A stretch of DNA of 64,000 bases, taken from assembly GCF_900114035.1 (NCBI RefSeq), contig NZ_FORP01000013.1, forward strand, positions 124,001-188,000, in the 5' to 3' direction. The stretch comes from Amycolatopsis sacchari (GTDB taxonomy: Bacteria > Actinomycetota > Actinomycetes > Mycobacteriales > Pseudonocardiaceae). Position numbers and translations under genes: made by a program. Below the pieces are notes generated by a model. That model was not told the DNA's origin. It saw nothing but the letters and a program-made list of their open reading frames with translations, and made no database searches. Shown piece by piece: positions 8,881-17,722 of this stretch (positions are counted from its first letter, which is position 1; each line of letters opens with the position of its first letter).

Positions 8881-10154
8881 GCCCGGTGCGGTCCCAGCGC
8901 CAGGACCAGCGGGCGTGGACACTGCCGGAGCTGCTGGCGAACGGTGACACCACGGCCTACGAGCCGGAATCCCGGGAGGACGACCGCGAGCTGCTCAGCC
9001 CGTTCGCCGCCCCCGGGGGGTTCTCCGTGGACAACGAGCTGGAGAACTGGGCGGACACGCTGCGGAAGCTGCCCACGCAGGTCAACGAGGCGCTGCGGAA
9101 GGGCAACGTGCCGCTCGCGGTGCAGCTGCTCGTGGCGGGCGGCAAACGGGACGAGAACTGGCTGACCGACCTGGTCTTCCACTTCCGCCACCCGGAGCTG
9201 CACGGGCGGGACATCCGGCCGGGGGAGACGAAGCTGGCCGGGGACTGGGTGGAGCTGCGCACGAAGTTCGTGCGCCCGCTGCTGGCGGCGGCAGGGGCGC
9301 CGCCAGCAGCGATCCCCCAGAAGCCGCCGAGCCCGCCGTTCCAGGGGCAGCCGAGGCTGTCGCCGGCGGACTGGCGGCACCGCGCGCTCACCGAGGCCGG
9401 TATCGACCCGAACACCTGGAAACCGGTCGACGGGTTCGAAAAGCTCCGCTCGGTCTGCGACAAGGTGTACGCGTTCTACGCGAAGATCTACCTGCAAGAG
9501 GACAAGAACATGCGGTGGGCGGGGCTCGCGAAGCTGGCCGGCGGCGAGATCCTGTACGCGTTGCGGACCTCGCAGGCGCTCATCGACTTCGCGAAGTCGC
9601 CGCCGGTGCTCAGCGTGGACAAGGGGTTCGCGGTGCTGCCCAGCGTCGCCGCGGCGTACGCGGGTGAGCTGCAGGTGCTCGTCCTCGAAGGGCAGAAGGC
9701 GGTCTTCTGGGACCTCGCGTGGCAGATGCAGGCGTACGTCACCGCGGGGCTGCCGGAGCTGGAGGCGCAGCGCGCGGCGGGGGCGGACGTGCCGATCGAG
9801 GCGTGGCGCGACATGGCCTCGGGCGACGAGGACCGGATCTGGCGGGGCACGGCGGGGATCGCGCACCACGAACAGGAGATCGTGCTGGGGCCGTTCTTCA
9901 AGGCGGTGCGGGACATCCAGGACTTCGACCGGATCCCGGCGCAGATGTCGGCCACGGCGCGCTCGCCCGTCCCCGGCGGGAAACCGTTCGCCGAAGTCCT
10001 GCCGGACGGGGACATCACGGTGTTCGCCGACCGGTGGCGCTGGATCGAGGCGGACATGCTCCCCGCGTACCGGCGGCTCACCCCGCAACGCCGCCGCCAG
10101 CTGGTCAGGCTGCCGCTCGCCGACCTCGCCGACCACCGCTATCCGCCGGAGTGA
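8877..10154 (+). CDS. SPFA-motif protein of unknown function, last gene of cassette
   Basis: 425 residues from GTG 8877. An alternative GTG at 8886 is better placed behind AAGGGG (8872-8877) and would remove three residues. The N-terminus carries SPFA (residues 41-44), the same motif as in the first cassette gene. It is followed by a compact domain containing LVFHFRHPEL (~98-107) and a conserved-looking RPGET. A second helical domain (~165-425) includes NMRWAGLAKLAGGEILYAL. No export signal or known catalytic motif was found. Shared motif and tight spacing support one complex or pathway with the four upstream genes. Confidence 0.75.
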   Translation: MSPVRSQRQDQRAWTLPELLANGDTTAYEPESREDDRELLSPFAAPGGFSVDNELENWADTLRKLPTQVNEALRKGNVPLAVQLLVAGGKRDENWLTDLVFHFRHPELHGRDIRPGETKLAGDWVELRTKFVRPLLAAAGAPPAAIPQKPPSPPFQGQPRLSPADWRHRALTEAGIDPNTWKPVDGFEKLRSVCDKVYAFYAKIYLQEDKNMRWAGLAKLAGGEILYALRTSQALIDFAKSPPVLSVDKGFAVLPSVAAAYAGELQVLVLEGQKAVFWDLAWQMQAYVTAGLPELEAQRAAGADVPIEAWRDMASGDEDRIWRGTAGIAHHEQEIVLGPFFKAVRDIQDFDRIPAQMSATARSPVPGGKPFAEVLPDGDITVFADRWRWIEADMLPAYRRLTPQRRRQLVRLPLADLADHRYPPE

Positions 10155-10167
10155 GCCCGGCTCGTAT

Positions 10168-10225
10168 CTGTCCCCCGGGTTCCAGGCTCTTTTCCCGGAA
10201 GGGTCCGGCCGAACCCGGGGGACAG
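10168..10225 (+). promoter_or_regulatory. Perfect 15-bp inverted repeat covering the SARP ribosome binding site
   Basis: CTGTCCCCCGGGTTC (10168-10182) and its exact complement GAACCCGGGGGACAG (10211-10225) flank a 28-base loop. The right arm contains the GGGGGA that would serve as ribosome binding site for the ATG at 10227, one base after the arm ends. Folded, the RNA would hide that site and could also terminate the upstream cassette. A DNA-level operator is the alternative. Confidence 0.7.
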
Positions 10226-10226
10226 G

Positions 10227-12344
10227 ATGAGCGGTATCCCGCGGACCGCCGACTTCCGCGTGCTGGGCGCGCTGGAGGTCGTGGCAGGCGAGCACGTGCT
10301 CGCACTGGGCGGCCCGCAGCTGCGGGTGCTGCTGGCCCTGCTGCTCGCGGCCGGCGGGCGGGCCGTGGGGGTGGGCACGCTCGTCGACGAGCTGTGGGGC
10401 CCGCACGCGCCGCACGACGCCGACCGGACCGTGCGGACGTACGTGTCGCGGCTGCGGAAGTCGTTGCAGCCCGCCGCGGGGGCCGCGGTGATCGTCACCC
10501 GGGCACCCGGCTACGCCCTGCTGCTCGACCCCGACCTCCTCGACGCGGGCCGGTTCGAACGGCTCGCGGCGGCGGGACGCGCGGCGCTCGGCGCCGGGCG
10601 GCCAGGGGAGGCAGCCGAGCAGCTTGCCGCGGCGCTGGCGTTGTGGCGAGGCGCCGCGTACGACGGGTTCGACGAGACCCCGTCGCTGCGGACCGAGGCG
10701 CACCGCCTGACCGAGCTGCGGGACAACGCGCTCGAGGACCGGATCGACGCCGACCTCGAGCGGGGTCTCGGCCGGGAACTGGTCGGTGAGCTGGAAGCGC
10801 TTACCGCCGCGCACCCGGACCACGAACGGTTCTGGGCACAGCTCATGAAAGCGCTTTACCGCGCGGGCAGGCAGGCGGACGCGCTGCGGACGTTCCGCCG
10901 CGCGCGGCAGCTGCTGCTGGAGGAGGCGGGGGTCGAACCGTCCCCGCTGCTGACCGGGATCCAACGGCAGATCCTCGCCCACGACACCGCGTTGCTGGCC
11001 TCGGCCGACGAAAGCGGGCCGCTGCCGGCGGGGACGCGGGCGCTGCTGGACGACGGGGACCTGCGCACGAGCAGGCGGCACTTCGAGATCGCGTACGAGC
11101 GCGCGGAACGGGCGGGTGACGCGAACGTGCTGGCGCGCGCGGCACTGGGCCTGTCCGGCCTGTGGGTGCACGAGCACCGCACGGCGACCGGCGTGCACCA
11201 GATGCGGGAACGGCTGCACCATGCGCTTTCCGTCGTCGCCGACGACGACTCGCTCGCGTTGCGGCTGCGGGTGCGCCAGGCCGGGGAGGCGGACTACCGC
11301 TCGGGCGGGCACGCGGAAATCCTGGCGCTGTTGGAGGAAACCCGTGTCGCGGGCGATCCGGTCGCGCACGCGGAGGCGCTGAGCATCGCGCACCACTGCC
11401 TGCTCGGCCCGGAACACGGGCGGCTGCGGCAGTCGCTCGCGTGGGAGCTGATCGGGGAGAGCCTGCGCACGGGGCGGCGGGCCGACCGGCTGATGGGGTT
11501 GCTGTGGCACACGGTCGACCTGTTCCTGGCCGCCGACCCGCACGCCGAACGGCGGCTGGTAGAGCTGGAGGAAGCGCTGGCCGAGCGGGACAACCTCGCC
11601 GTGGGGTTCGCGGCGGCGGCGATGCGGGTGATGCTGACGATCCGGTCCGGGCGGTTCGAGGAGGCGGAGAAGCAGGCGCAGGCGTGCGCCGAGCTCGGTG
11701 ACGCGGCGGGCGACGCGGACGCGATGGGCTGGTACGGCGCGCACCTCGTGGCGATCCGGTGGTTCCAGGGGCGGCTGGGGGAGCTGCTGCCGATGCTGGA
11801 CGAACTGGTGCACTCCTCGAGCCTGAGCACGATCGACAACTCCTACTTCGCGGCACGGGCCGTCGCGGCGGCGGTCGCGGGCGACCGCCGGAAGGCGGCG
11901 AGCTCCCTGGCGCGGCTGACCGGCCGCGACGTGGCGGGCGTGCCGCGGTCGAGCACGTGGCTGGTGGCGATGAACGGGGTGGCGGAGACGGCCTTCCGGC
12001 TCGGCGACGCCGCGGCGGCCGCGGAGGTGTACGCACTGCTCAGCCCCTACGCGGACCTGCCGATCATGGCGAGCCTCGCGGTCGCCTGCTTCGGCTCGGC
12101 GCACTACGCGCTCGGTGTGGCCTCGCTCGCGGCGGGCGAGCTGGATCGCGCGGTGTGGCACCTGCGGACGGCGGTGCGGCACAACCTGGCGCTGGGGCAC
12201 TGGCCGGCGGTGACGGTCTCGCGGGCGCGCCACGCGGAGGCGCTGACGTTGCGGGACGCGCCCGGGGACGCGGCGATGGCGGACACCGAACTGTCGGCCG
12301 CGCACCGGGACGCGTGGCTGATGGGGATGTCCTTGGCCCGCTGA
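10227..12344 (+). CDS. SARP/AfsR-type transcriptional regulator with BTAD domain
   Basis: 705 residues. An N-terminal OmpR-like winged helix (about 8-95: FRVLGALEV, LLALLLAAGGRAV, TVRTYVSRLRKSL) is followed by a bacterial transcriptional activation domain (~100-245, including FWAQLMKALYRAGRQADALR). The remaining 450 residues are TPR-like helical repeats. The P-loop NB-ARC domain of full AfsR proteins is absent. Such proteins activate secondary-metabolite or accessory operons by binding direct repeats. Its position just after the five-gene cassette, in the same direction, makes it the probable cassette regulator. The inverted repeat over its start suggests an extra level of control. Confidence 0.9.
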   Translation: MSGIPRTADFRVLGALEVVAGEHVLALGGPQLRVLLALLLAAGGRAVGVGTLVDELWGPHAPHDADRTVRTYVSRLRKSLQPAAGAAVIVTRAPGYALLLDPDLLDAGRFERLAAAGRAALGAGRPGEAAEQLAAALALWRGAAYDGFDETPSLRTEAHRLTELRDNALEDRIDADLERGLGRELVGELEALTAAHPDHERFWAQLMKALYRAGRQADALRTFRRARQLLLEEAGVEPSPLLTGIQRQILAHDTALLASADESGPLPAGTRALLDDGDLRTSRRHFEIAYERAERAGDANVLARAALGLSGLWVHEHRTATGVHQMRERLHHALSVVADDDSLALRLRVRQAGEADYRSGGHAEILALLEETRVAGDPVAHAEALSIAHHCLLGPEHGRLRQSLAWELIGESLRTGRRADRLMGLLWHTVDLFLAADPHAERRLVELEEALAERDNLAVGFAAAAMRVMLTIRSGRFEEAEKQAQACAELGDAAGDADAMGWYGAHLVAIRWFQGRLGELLPMLDELVHSSSLSTIDNSYFAARAVAAAVAGDRRKAASSLARLTGRDVAGVPRSSTWLVAMNGVAETAFRLGDAAAAAEVYALLSPYADLPIMASLAVACFGSAHYALGVASLAAGELDRAVWHLRTAVRHNLALGHWPAVTVSRARHAEALTLRDAPGDAAMADTELSAAHRDAWLMGMSLAR

Positions 12345-12453
12345 CGGCTTCGCCGCCGTCAGCGGGCAGGATCCCGCACCGAGGACAGCGACCTCGATGA
12401 GCCGGTCCGAGGCCATTGTGGACGGTCGTTTCGCGACTCAAACGTCGCCCCGG

Positions 12454-13650
12454 TCAGCCCGCCTGCAGGACCGTGTTGGGCGGCATCCGCGCCGCCCTGG
12501 CCGCCGGGAACCACCCCGCGACGGTACCGATGACCACCGACGCCCCGACGCCCGCCGCGATCGCCGTCGCGGGCAGCACGACCGGCCAGCCGCTCGTCAC
12601 CGAGTAGCCGATGCTCACCCCCAAGCCCAGCAAGACACCGAACAGCCCGCCCAGCCCGGACAGCAGTACCGCCTCGGTGAGGAACTGCGTGCGCACCTGG
12701 CCGCGGCTGGCGCCCAGCGCCCGTCGCAGCCCGATCTCGGACCGCCGCTCCAGCACGGAGATCACCATCGTGTTGGCCACGCCCACGCCGCCGACCAGCA
12801 GCGCCACCGCCCCCAGCCCGAGGAACAGCGAGAGGAACGCCGTCTTGGCGGCCAGCTGGGCCTGCAGGGCGTCGGACGGGCGGCTGACCGCCACCTCCTC
12901 GGGGTGCTCGGGGTTGATGCTCGCCGCCAGCACCTGCTGCACCTCGGCGACCGCCTGGTCGTCCGACCGCTCGTAGACGGTGGTCGGACGGCCGTCGAAA
13001 CCGAGCTCGGAGACGGCCGCGTCCCAGCCGATCAGCGCGCCGATGTCCAGCTCCGGAGCCAGCGTCACCGGCGCCAGGACGCCGACCACCGTGAACCACT
13101 TGCCGCCGAGGTAGACCTGACGCCCCGGCTGGTCGATCCCGAGCAGCCGGGCGGCGGTCGAGCCCAGCACGACCGCCGGGTACCGCTGGCTGGCCCCGTT
13201 GAGCCACTGGCCTGCCGCGAGCCGCCCGCTCACCGTGGGCAGCAGGTCCAGCTTGGCGGCCAGCACGGCAATGCCGCTGGTGTCGCGCGGGTCGACCCAA
13301 TCGCTGCGGTACACGTAGCGTTTCTTCACCGCACCGGTACCGCTGGCCGCGGTGACCGGTTTGATGCGCCTGACCATCTCGATGGCGTTGGCCGGCAGCT
13401 GCGCGGCCTCGCCGAACAGGGTGTCGCCGGGTGCCGCGCGCAGCAGGTTGGTGCCCAGTGACGCCAGCTGCGCGGACAGCCGGGCCTGGCTTGCCGTGGT
13501 GATCCCCAGGACGGCGACCATCGCGGCGACGCCGATGCCGATGCCCAGCGCGGACAGCACGGCTCGCGCGGGCCGGCCGATCACCCCGGTGAACCCGGCG
13601 CGCACGAGGTCGGACAGCCCGAGCCTGGCGGGCGCAGGCAGCGCGCTCAT
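12454..13650 (-). CDS. MacB/FtsX-type ABC transporter permease
   Basis: 398 residues. An N-terminal membrane helix (~25-50) is followed by a large extracytoplasmic domain (~55-265) and three C-terminal helices (~275-390) ending in NTVLQAG. The C-terminal FtsX domain has ERRSEIGLRRALGASRGQVR. The ATG overlaps the ATPase stop by four bases. With the ATPase and the adaptor it should form a MacAB-like system that drives export or extracytoplasmic work by mechanotransmission. The substrate is unknown; a lipid, peptide or drug is possible. Confidence 0.9.
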   Translation of the reverse strand: MSALPAPARLGLSDLVRAGFTGVIGRPARAVLSALGIGIGVAAMVAVLGITTASQARLSAQLASLGTNLLRAAPGDTLFGEAAQLPANAIEMVRRIKPVTAASGTGAVKKRYVYRSDWVDPRDTSGIAVLAAKLDLLPTVSGRLAAGQWLNGASQRYPAVVLGSTAARLLGIDQPGRQVYLGGKWFTVVGVLAPVTLAPELDIGALIGWDAAVSELGFDGRPTTVYERSDDQAVAEVQQVLAASINPEHPEEVAVSRPSDALQAQLAAKTAFLSLFLGLGAVALLVGGVGVANTMVISVLERRSEIGLRRALGASRGQVRTQFLTEAVLLSGLGGLFGVLLGLGVSIGYSVTSGWPVVLPATAIAAGVGASVVIGTVAGWFPAARAARMPPNTVLQAG

Positions 13651-14333
13651 CGCACCACCACCGCCGCGGTGTCCTGGCTGATCCGGCCGTCGAACAGCTG
13701 AACCTGGCGCGGCATGTCCGCCGCCAGGGCGCGGTCGTGGGTGATCACGGCGATGGTGGTGCCGTCGCCGTTGAGTTCCCGCAGCAGCGCCATCACCTCC
13801 TCGCCCGACCGGGAGTCCAGCGCGCCCGTCGGCTCGTCCGCCAGCAGGATCGACGGCCGCGCGACCAGCGCCCTGGCGATGGCGACCCGCTGCCGCTCGC
13901 CGCCGGACAACTCCTGGGGGCGGTGGGACACGCGGTGCCCGAGACCGACCTGGCGCAGCGACTGCTCGGCCAGCCGGAGCCGGACCGAACGGCGGAGGCC
14001 GTGGTAGAACAGGCCGTTCGCGACGTTCTCCACAGCGCTGAGGTACGGCGTGAGGAAGAACTGCTGGAAGACGAAGCCGATCCAGCGTGCCCGCACCGCC
14101 GACAGCCACCGGTCCGGCAGCGCCAGCACGTCGTGCCCGTGCACGCGGACGGTCCCGGTCGACGGCCGGTCCAGCGTGCCCATCAGTTGCAGCAGAGTGG
14201 ACTTGCCGGACCCCGAGGGCCCGACCACGGCGAGCAGTTCCCCGGCGTGGATGCTCAAGGTCACCTCCCGCAGCGCCCGCACTTCGCCGTAGTCGCGGGA
14301 GACATCGGTCAGCTCGATCACGGGTGTGGTCAC
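13647..14333 (-). CDS. MacB/LolD-type ABC transporter ATPase
   Basis: 228 residues. Walker A is GPSGSGKST (~39-47), the signature is LSGGERQRVAIARAL, Walker B is ILLADEPTGALD and the H-loop is VITHD. These are standard features of a MacB/LolD/DevA-type ATPase. It overlaps the adaptor gene upstream (14330-14333) and the permease gene downstream, so all three are translated as a unit. It powers the adjacent permease at the inner face of the membrane. Confidence 0.95.
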   Translation of the reverse strand: MTTPVIELTDVSRDYGEVRALREVTLSIHAGELLAVVGPSGSGKSTLLQLMGTLDRPSTGTVRVHGHDVLALPDRWLSAVRARWIGFVFQQFFLTPYLSAVENVANGLFYHGLRRSVRLRLAEQSLRQVGLGHRVSHRPQELSGGERQRVAIARALVARPSILLADEPTGALDSRSGEEVMALLRELNGDGTTIAVITHDRALAADMPRQVQLFDGRISQDTAAVVVR

Positions 14334-15394
14334 GACCCCACCGCCTTCACCGCCATCCCCTCGTGGATACCGGCCCCGCTGACCTCGACCAGGCTGTTCG
14401 CGAACAGCCCGAGTTCCACCGGCAGGAGACGGCCGTCGACGGTTTCCACGGCGTAGCCGCCCTCGGGCGTGGCGAGCAGCGCGCCCACCGGGACGGTCAG
14501 CACGTTGTCCTTCTGCTCGCTGGTGAACGCCACGGTGACGGGGGCGCCGTCGAGCTTGCCGACCGCGTCCGGGTTCTTCGGCGTGACCTGCACGTCCACC
14601 GTCGGCTCGTGGCCCGAGGCCGGGTTGCCGCCGTTGGGATCCGGCTCCCTGGCCACCGTGCCGACCGAGGTGATCGTGCCGGGGGTGTGCGTGCCGTCCA
14701 GCAACGTGATGTCCACTTCGGACCCGGCGACCGCCTCGGACTGCTTGCTCACCGGCATTTTCACCGTCACCACACGCCCGGTACCGGAGGCGTCGAGGAT
14801 CTTGCCCTGTGCCGCGGCCCCCGGGACGCCGGTCACCGCGGTGACCCGGATGTCGGTGGGGAGCACGACGACGCTGCCGGGTTCGACCTTCCCGGTCTCC
14901 TCCAGGCCGAGCGCCTTCTGCCAGTTTTTGATCGCCGCGGCCGTGGCGTCGGTGAACTTCCGGTCCACCGCACCGCGGAAGTAGCCGAGGTCCTTCAGGT
15001 TCTGCTCCAGTTCCCGCACGTCGACACCGGCCTCCACCCCGGGTTCGAGCGGCCGCCAGAACGGCGTGTCCCCGTGCCAGAGCGGCACGGGCCTGCCGTC
15101 GAGGTGGAACACCGCCTTGCCCTGCGTGATGACCTGCCCGACCGGGGGCAGCCCGGTCAGCACACCCGGCCTGTTCCCGGTGACGTGGTATTCACCCGCG
15201 TAGCCGAGCGTGCCGGACTGGCGGTCGGACACCACGAGTTTCTGCCGCTTGACCTGTGCGGTCGCGGTCGGTGCGGACTGCCCGGCGCCGGGGTCGTCCG
15301 CCGGGGGCGTCGCGACGACGAACGCGGTGCCCAGGCAGGCGACGGACACCGCGAGCACGGCGCCGCCGCCGATCAGCCAGGTCTTCCGGTTCAC
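14330..15394 (-). CDS. Periplasmic-adaptor-like protein with peptidoglycan-binding domain
   Basis: 354 residues; GTG 15394 overlaps the lipoprotein stop (GTGA). An N-terminal membrane anchor (~5-27) is followed by an HlyD/MacA-like adaptor fold and an inserted PG_binding_1 domain (~120-155: LEQNLKDLGYFRGAVD, AAIKNWQKALGL). The C-terminal beta domain contains LTVPVGALLATPEGGYAVE. Actinobacterial adaptors with a peptidoglycan-binding insert are usual partners of MacB-type permeases. It likely links the transporter to the cell wall. Confidence 0.9.
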   Translation of the reverse strand: MNRKTWLIGGGAVLAVSVACLGTAFVVATPPADDPGAGQSAPTATAQVKRQKLVVSDRQSGTLGYAGEYHVTGNRPGVLTGLPPVGQVITQGKAVFHLDGRPVPLWHGDTPFWRPLEPGVEAGVDVRELEQNLKDLGYFRGAVDRKFTDATAAAIKNWQKALGLEETGKVEPGSVVVLPTDIRVTAVTGVPGAAAQGKILDASGTGRVVTVKMPVSKQSEAVAGSEVDITLLDGTHTPGTITSVGTVAREPDPNGGNPASGHEPTVDVQVTPKNPDAVGKLDGAPVTVAFTSEQKDNVLTVPVGALLATPEGGYAVETVDGRLLPVELGLFANSLVEVSGAGIHEGMAVKAVGS

Positions 15395-15828
15395 TTGCGG
15401 CACGCCTTCAGCGCGTCCCGCAGCTTGTCGGCGGGGCCGTCGAGCGCAACCGCGCCGCCGCCGGTACCCGGGTCGGGCATGTCGATGCCGTGCTCGCGCA
15501 TGCACTTGGCGAACGCCGCATCCTCGGCCTGCGCCGCCGGGTCGTCGGGGTTGGCGATGTTCGGCGGTGCGTACTGCCGGCACGCCGCCATCGCCTTTTC
15601 GGCCTTGCCCGCGTCGCCGGCGCGGATACCGGGCATGGACGTCCCGTCCCCGTTCGGCTCGGGGTCGGGCATGTCGACCCCGTTTTCCCGCATGCACTTG
15701 GCGAAGGCCAGCATCTTCTGGTGCGGGTCGGTGGGCACCTGGCCGGGGTCCGGGTCCTGCTGTCCGCCGCACGCCGCGATCCCGAACAGCACGAGCGCGA
15801 CGGGTACCGACCTGAGAAGTGATTTCAT
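15391..15828 (-). CDS. Small lipoprotein with duplicated Cys-containing repeat
   Basis: 145 residues with a lipobox LFGIAAC (modified Cys ~20). The mature part contains two copies of a module ending in FAKCMRE(N/H)G(V/I)DMPDP, about 60 residues apart, and further cysteines (MAACRQY, LKACRK) that could form disulfides. It is the first gene of the operon with the adaptor, ATPase and permease, and lies opposite a two-component system. Function unknown: it could be a sensor or substrate-binding component of the export system. The ATG at 15828 has only a weak AGGA ribosome binding site. Confidence 0.85.
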   Translation of the reverse strand: MKSLLRSVPVALVLFGIAACGGQQDPDPGQVPTDPHQKMLAFAKCMRENGVDMPDPEPNGDGTSMPGIRAGDAGKAEKAMAACRQYAPPNIANPDDPAAQAEDAAFAKCMREHGIDMPDPGTGGGAVALDGPADKLRDALKACRK

Positions 15829-15926
15829 GCCGTGATTCCTAGTGGGACGGCCGTTTCCGGAACGTTGCCGAGACCGGAAAGGTTCTGGAAACAGCGGGCA
15901 CACTAGACAGTGCCGGGGAGGTGGGG

Positions 15927-16586
15927 ATGCGCGTACTGGTGGCCGAGGACGAGCGGGCGCTCGCCGATCTCGTCGCACGCGGCCTGCGTGCCGCCACGAT
16001 GGCGGTGGACGTCTGCTACGACGGGCTCGCCGCGCAGGAGCGGCTGGCGGTCCACGACTACGACGTGGTGGTGCTGGACCGGGACCTGCCCGGCGTGCAC
16101 GGCGACGTGCTGTGCCGGGAGCTGGCCGGCACCGGCGCGCGCACCAGGGTGCTGATGCTCACCGCGTCGGCCACGCTGGACGAACGGGTGGACGGGCTGG
16201 AGCTGGGTGCGGACGACTACCTGACCAAACCGTTCGAGTACCCGGAGCTGCTGGCGCGGGTCCGCGCGCTGGGCAGGCGGACGCAGGCGGCGTTGCCGCC
16301 GGTGCTCAAGGCCGCCGACCTCGTGCTGGATCCGGCCACTCGCACGGTGACCAGGGGCCGCCGGGGGATCCGCCTGACGCCGAAGGAGTTCGCGGTGCTG
16401 GAGGTGCTGCTGCGGGCGCGCGGCGCGGTGGTGAGCAGCGAGCAGCTGCTGACGCAGGCGTGGGACGAGTTCGCCGACCCGTTCACCAACGCGGTCCGGG
16501 TCGCGATGTCCAAGCTGCGCGGCAAGCTCGGTGAGCCGCCGCTGATCGAGACGGTCCCCGGTGCCGGCTACCGGATCGCGCCGTGA
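15927..16586 (+). CDS. OmpR-family response regulator
   Basis: 219 residues. ATG 15927 is preceded by GGGGAGGTGGGG; GTG 15921 is an alternative. The receiver domain has acidic pocket Glu7-Asp8, phosphoacceptor Asp51 (VVVLDRDLPG) and Lys near 101 (TKPFEY). A C-terminal winged helix follows (~125-219). It is divergent from the lipoprotein-MacAB operon 98 bases away and overlaps the kinase gene by one base (TGATG), so it most likely controls the transporter. Confidence 0.95.
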   Translation: MRVLVAEDERALADLVARGLRAATMAVDVCYDGLAAQERLAVHDYDVVVLDRDLPGVHGDVLCRELAGTGARTRVLMLTASATLDERVDGLELGADDYLTKPFEYPELLARVRALGRRTQAALPPVLKAADLVLDPATRTVTRGRRGIRLTPKEFAVLEVLLRARGAVVSSEQLLTQAWDEFADPFTNAVRVAMSKLRGKLGEPPLIETVPGAGYRIAP

Positions 16587-17701
16587 TGACCGTCCGCACC
16601 AGGCTGACGCTGCTCTACAGCCTGATGGTGATCGCCGGCGGGTTGCTGCTCGTGCTGGCCATCTACCTGTTGCTGCGGGCCAACCTGGTCAACCAGCTCC
16701 AGGTGACCGTCGCGCAGAAGCTCCCCGCGGCCGCCGAGAGGCTCCCCGCGGCACAGCCGGCGCAGCCCGCGGCGCAGGCGGTGGCCGTCGTCTCGTCGAA
16801 CACGGTGCTGGCGAAGCTGCTGCTCGTCTCCGGGATCTCGCTGCTGACGCTCGCCGTGATCGCCGCCGCGGTCGGCTGGTGGGTGTCCGGCCGCGTGCTG
16901 CGCCCGCTGCACCGGATCAGCGCCACCGCCCGCAGGCTGTCCTCGGACAACCTGCACGAGCGCATCGCGCTGGCCGGGCCCCGGGACGAGCTGACCGAGC
17001 TGGCGGAGACGTTCGACGAGATGCTGGACCGGCTGGAGGCGGCGTTCGACAGCCAGCGGCGGTTCGTCGCCAACGCCTCCCACGAGCTGCGGACCCCGCT
17101 GGCGATCCAGCGCGCCGCGGTGCAGATCGGCCTGCCCGACGCCGATCCGGAGATCGTGGCGCGGTTGCTGGCCGCCAACCGGCGCAGTGAACTGCTGATC
17201 GACGGCCTGCTGCTGCTGGCCCGCAGCGACCGCGGGCTGGAGCACCGGGAGCCGGTCCCGCTGCACGAGGTCGCGCGCGAGGTGCTGGCCCAGCACGCCG
17301 ACGACATTGCCGCTGGCGGCCTGCGTGTGACCGGGGAGTTGGGGGAGTGCTGGGTGTCGGGTGATCCGGTGCTGGTCGGGCAGCTGGTGGACAACCTGGT
17401 CGGCAACGCCGTGCGGTACAACGAACCCGGCGGCGAACTGTGCGTGCGCACCGGTGAGGGAGACGGGCTGTGCGTGCTGAACTCCGGCAGGCAAGTGGCG
17501 GAGGGCCAGGTGCCCGAGCTGTTCGAGCCGTTCCGCCGGGGATCGGGCCGCGGCAGCACGGACGGCGGGTCCGGGCTGGGGCTGTCCATCGTGCGGTCGA
17601 TCGTCCAGGCACACGGCGGCTCGGTCAGTGCGGAAGCGCGCCCCGGCGGCGGCCTCACCGTGCACGTGACGCTGCCCGAAAGCACACCCGTCGCACCGTG
17701 A
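16586..17701 (+). CDS. Sensor histidine kinase of the MacAB-linked two-component system
   Basis: 371 residues. Two transmembrane helices (~10-32 and ~73-97) bound a short extracytoplasmic loop of about 40 residues rich in alanine, glutamine and proline. A HAMP linker follows, then the H-box NASHELRTPLA with His166, and an ATPase domain (N box LVGNAVRYNEPG, G boxes SGLGLSIV). The small loop suggests it senses a membrane-level signal or its transporter partner rather than a soluble ligand. GTG 16583 is an alternative start. Confidence 0.94.
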   Translation: MTVRTRLTLLYSLMVIAGGLLLVLAIYLLLRANLVNQLQVTVAQKLPAAAERLPAAQPAQPAAQAVAVVSSNTVLAKLLLVSGISLLTLAVIAAAVGWWVSGRVLRPLHRISATARRLSSDNLHERIALAGPRDELTELAETFDEMLDRLEAAFDSQRRFVANASHELRTPLAIQRAAVQIGLPDADPEIVARLLAANRRSELLIDGLLLLARSDRGLEHREPVPLHEVAREVLAQHADDIAAGGLRVTGELGECWVSGDPVLVGQLVDNLVGNAVRYNEPGGELCVRTGEGDGLCVLNSGRQVAEGQVPELFEPFRRGSGRGSTDGGSGLGLSIVRSIVQAHGGSVSAEARPGGGLTVHVTLPESTPVAP

Positions 17702-17722
17702 CGGCCGTCACTCCATTGTGGA

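Noticed and set aside
3615-10154. Phage tail or contractile injection system
   Set aside because: No sheath, tube, baseplate, AAA ATPase or spike-like gene is visible; only unknown proteins are.
8442-12416. 1,324-codon reverse-strand reading frame opposite the SARP gene
   Set aside because: Composition is Arg/Pro/His-rich without any domain; the SARP and cassette genes explain the DNA.
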